NCBI GenBank assembly: GCA_011525185.1
Contig: WTIQ01000199.1
Coordinates: 1-7,976, forward strand
Source: Paracoccaceae bacterium
GTDB taxonomy: Bacteria; Pseudomonadota; Alphaproteobacteria; Rhodobacterales; Rhodobacteraceae
Reading direction: 5' to 3'
DNA length: 7,976 nucleotides
Position numbers and translations under genes: made by a program. Position 1 is the stretch's first letter, and each line of letters opens with the position of its first letter. The notes under the pieces are model-generated. The model was not told where the DNA came from. It worked only from the letters and a program-made list of their open reading frames with translations, and did not search any database. Shown piece after piece: positions 6,060 through 7,976 of the stretch.

Positions 6060-7231
6060 TATGCGTGTCCTTCCAACTGCTTAAGCAGTCGTTCCATAAA
6101 ATCATGTCCCGCATTGAATTGTGATATTTCGATATATTCATTTGGCTGATGCGCCTGAGCAATATCGCCTGGACCACAAATCACCGCCGAATATCCCCGC
6201 TCTTGAAACTGTCCAGCTTCGGTGCCGTAAGAGACGACATGCTCGGCATTATCGCCCGTGATCCCGCGCACGAGTGCCTCAGCCTCTCCATCGGTTTCTG
6301 GACGCAAACCAGGGTTAAAAAAGCGTTCTGATATTGTAATATGGGTTTCTGGTCGCACCGATTGCATCTCGCTTTGCACCTCTGCAATCTTCTCTTCAAG
6401 CTTTGCCAGCCACATTTGTGGGTTTTCATCGGCAACCACGCGAAAGTCCACAAAGAAATGACAATCTTTTGCCGTGATATTGGCCGCTGTCCCGCCTTTG
6501 ATAACCCCAACATGGGCAGTGGTGTAGGGAGGGTCAAACATCGCGGCGATCTCGGTTGGTTTTTTACGCGCATTTTCTGCGTTGACCTGATTGGCCCAGT
6601 TGATGATTTTTGCGCCTTCCATGATCGCGCTCACACCAGTGTGCGGGAGCGAAGAATGGACCTCAAATCCCACAACATGGGTTTGATACCCCAGTCCACC
6701 TTTATGGGCGGTCACAGCCTTCATCATCGATGGCTCTCCGACGATCACAGCGCTGGCTTTGGGCAAGACCTGTTCCATTTCATCAAGCATAAGCGGGGCA
6801 CCAATGCAGCCCACTTCTTCGTCAAAGCTAAGGGCCAATTGCAAGGGCCGCTCCAGCTCACGATAGCGCGCCTCAACCAGCGCCCAAATGGCCAAAGCAT
6901 CAAAGCCTTTCATATCGCAGACACCGCGTCCAAAATAGCGGCCCTCTTTTTCCACAACGCTCCAAGGATCACTATCCCAAGGTTGGCCATCCACTGGCAC
7001 CACATCCGTATGGCCAGAGAGGATCAACCCACCGTCAATCTCTGGGCCGACATGGGCCACCAGCGCAGCCTTTTCGCCCGTTTCATCGTATTTCCGATAG
7101 GAGGTGATTCCATGTGATTTGAGGTAGTCTTCAACCCAATCCACCAAATCAAGATTACTGTCCCTACTTACAGTGGGGAAAGAGACAAGCTTTTCCATCA
7201 ATTCAAAGGGCGTCAGGCGATCTATCGTCAT
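6059..7231 (-). CDS. argE: Acetylornithine deacetylase, ArgE-type (M20 metallohydrolase)
   Basis: ArgE removes the acetyl group from N-acetylornithine in arginine synthesis; relatives act on other N-acyl amino acids. The 390 residues match the family length. The full set of M20 motifs is present: SGHTDVVPVDGQPW (72-85) with His74 and Asp76; GRGVCDMKGFDA (101-112) with bridging Asp106; SFDEEVGCIGA (135-145) with catalytic Glu138 and ligand Glu139; VGEPSMM (164-170) with Glu166; and GPGDIAQAHQPNEYIE (353-368) with His361. The ATG at 7229-7231 gives the conventional N-terminus. An open extension upstream lies wholly inside the ABC ATPase gene and is rejected. The gene begins one base after the ATPase stop and overlaps the amidohydrolase start by one base, so it is almost certainly cotranscribed with both. 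That placement makes a role in catabolism of imported acylated substrates as plausible as arginine biosynthesis. Confidence 0.92.
   Translation of the reverse strand: MTIDRLTPFELMEKLVSFPTVSRDSNLDLVDWVEDYLKSHGITSYRKYDETGEKAALVAHVGPEIDGGLILSGHTDVVPVDGQPWDSDPWSVVEKEGRYFGRGVCDMKGFDALAIWALVEARYRELERPLQLALSFDEEVGCIGAPLMLDEMEQVLPKASAVIVGEPSMMKAVTAHKGGLGYQTHVVGFEVHSSLPHTGVSAIMEGAKIINWANQVNAENARKKPTEIAAMFDPPYTTAHVGVIKGGTAANITAKDCHFFVDFRVVADENPQMWLAKLEEKIAEVQSEMQSVRPETHITISERFFNPGLRPETDGEAEALVRGITGDNAEHVVSYGTEAGQFQERGYSAVICGPGDIAQAHQPNEYIEISQFNAGHDFMERLLKQLEGHA
6068..6074 (-). promoter_or_regulatory. Ribosome binding site of the amidohydrolase gene
   Basis: GGAAGGA on the minus strand lies inside the last codons of the argE-like gene, 8 bases before the ATG at 6057-6059. 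It allows independent initiation in addition to the TAATG stop-start coupling. Confidence 0.7.
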
Positions 7232-7232
7232 T

Positions 7233-7976
7233 TTAATATCCGCTATCTGTTGTGAGGATAAAATGGTTATCAGACACTTCCTCATACTGCGAGGGTTCTG
7301 CGACATAATCCAGAGTGCGCACGGGCGATGGAATCGGCTTGAAGTTCAAATCCTTTTCCGATTTTCGTTCGCGCGGATCAGCGATTGGAACGGCCTTCAT
7401 CAGGGCTTTGGTATAGGCATGTTGCGGATTGCGAAACACTTTTTCGCGCGGGCCGATTTCGACAATGCGTCCCAAATACATAACTCCCACATCATGGCTT
7501 ACCCGCTCTACAACAGCCATATCGTGACTGATAAAGAGATAAGAGAGATCCAGCTCTGCCTGAAGCTCCATCATCAAATTGAGCACCTGTGCCTGAACCG
7601 ACACATCCAGCGCGCTCACGGCTTCATCGGCTATGATAAGTTTGGGATTGAGCGCAAGCGCACGGGCAATGGCAATCCTTTGGCGCTGGCCGCCTGAGAG
7701 TTCATGAGGATAGCGACGCATGAAACTTCGCGGGAGCTCGACGCGATCAAAGAGCATTTCAACACGTTTGCTCAAGTCTGCCCCCGAGTGCGTGTTGTAA
7801 TTCACCATCGGTTCGGCCACTTGATCCATCAAGAGCATCTGCGGATCAAGCGAAGCAAAGGGATCTTGGAATACCATTTGCATATTACTGCGAGCCGCAC
7901 GCAATTCAGAAGATGACATTTCCATGACATTTTCCCCAGACATGAGAACGCTGCCCGACTGCGGTTGCACAAGGCG
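7233..7976 (-). CDS. Oligopeptide/dipeptide ABC transporter ATP-binding protein (truncated by window edge)
   Basis: The frame is open through the right edge, so the N-terminus with Walker A is outside and 247 C-terminal residues are visible. Seen in order, counting from the edge: the Q-loop in MVFQDPFASLDPQ (Gln37), signature LSGGQRQRIAIARAL (93-107), Walker B LIIADEAVSALD (113-124) with its catalytic Glu118, and the H-loop FISHD (His151). The extension after about residue 180 has YLGRIVEIGP and NPQHAYTKALMKAVP, the C-terminal domain specific to OppF/DppF-type importers. It powers uptake of peptides or related compounds as a cytoplasmic subunit paired with another ATPase and two permeases, all presumably further right. 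The usual Pro after ADE is Ala here, a variant I recall as common in alphaproteobacteria. The stop is one base from argE. The peptide-family call is firm; the substrate is not known. Confidence 0.95.
   Translation of the reverse strand, partial: RLVQPQSGSVLMSGENVMEMSSSELRAARSNMQMVFQDPFASLDPQMLLMDQVAEPMVNYNTHSGADLSKRVEMLFDRVELPRSFMRRYPHELSGGQRQRIAIARALALNPKLIIADEAVSALDVSVQAQVLNLMMELQAELDLSYLFISHDMAVVERVSHDVGVMYLGRIVEIGPREKVFRNPQHAYTKALMKAVPIADPRERKSEKDLNFKPIPSPVRTLDYVAEPSQYEEVSDNHFILTTDSGY

Noticed and set aside
6341..7117. Long open frame (258 codons) on the plus strand opposite the argE-like gene
   Set aside because: It lies entirely antisense to a gene with complete M20 motifs, has no recognisable domain, and its composition (many His, Arg, Phe) is typical of a shadow frame.
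7232..7306. 25-residue upstream extension of the argE-like protein
   Set aside because: It overlaps the end of the ABC ATPase gene, and the ATG at 7231 gives the normal family N-terminus with ideal operon spacing.
1..7976. CRISPR arrays, tRNA or rRNA genes, insertion sequences, phage or defence genes
   Set aside because: None of their hallmarks was seen. All sizeable open frames are accounted for by the listed genes or by shadows of them, and intergenic gaps are under 90 bases.

Overview
The window looks like chromosomal DNA from an alphaproteobacterium, most likely of the Rhodobacteraceae/roseobacter group. The basis is the style of the proteins (a Rieske oxygenase, a moaA ending in Gly-Gly, an ArgE-type deacetylase and M20 amidohydrolase joined to a peptide-type ABC ATPase, and the ABC Walker B variant ADEAVSALD), together with a moderate GC content. 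The lineage is an inference from protein character, not from a search. Gene density is very high. No gap exceeds about 90 bases, and there is no tRNA, rRNA, insertion sequence, phage gene or CRISPR array.

Layout. (1) Bases 1-939, plus strand: the C-terminal part of a Rieske non-heme iron oxygenase alpha subunit that runs in from the left edge. (2) Bases 1028-2944, minus strand, read right to left: a small lipoprotein of unknown function, a GT8-like GT-A fold glycosyltransferase, and a HEAT/ARM-like helical repeat protein. The first two are 66 bases apart and the last two 81, so they could form one transcription unit. This group converges on the Rieske gene across 88 AT-rich bases that hold an A/T-only palindrome. 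(3) Bases 2993-4000, plus strand: moaA (GTP 3',8-cyclase, molybdenum cofactor synthesis), divergent from the lipoprotein gene across only 48 bases. That gap carries a 9-base direct repeat. (4) Bases 4022-7976, minus strand, read right to left: the C-terminal part of an oligopeptide/dipeptide-type ABC ATPase (cut by the right edge), an ArgE-type M20 deacetylase 1 base later, an M20D amidohydrolase overlapping it by 1 base (TAATG), and, after a 67-base gap, a second GT-A fold glycosyltransferase-like protein with a TTG start.

How the genes fit together. The ABC ATPase and the two M20 metallohydrolases are packed tightly enough to be one operon. Together they suggest import of peptides or N-acylated amino acids followed by cytoplasmic deacylation. 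The remaining genes are a mixed housekeeping and accessory set with no single obvious pathway. I see no convincing new multi-gene system. The least explained parts are the lipoprotein, the helical-repeat protein and the two orphan glycosyltransferase-like proteins around moaA.
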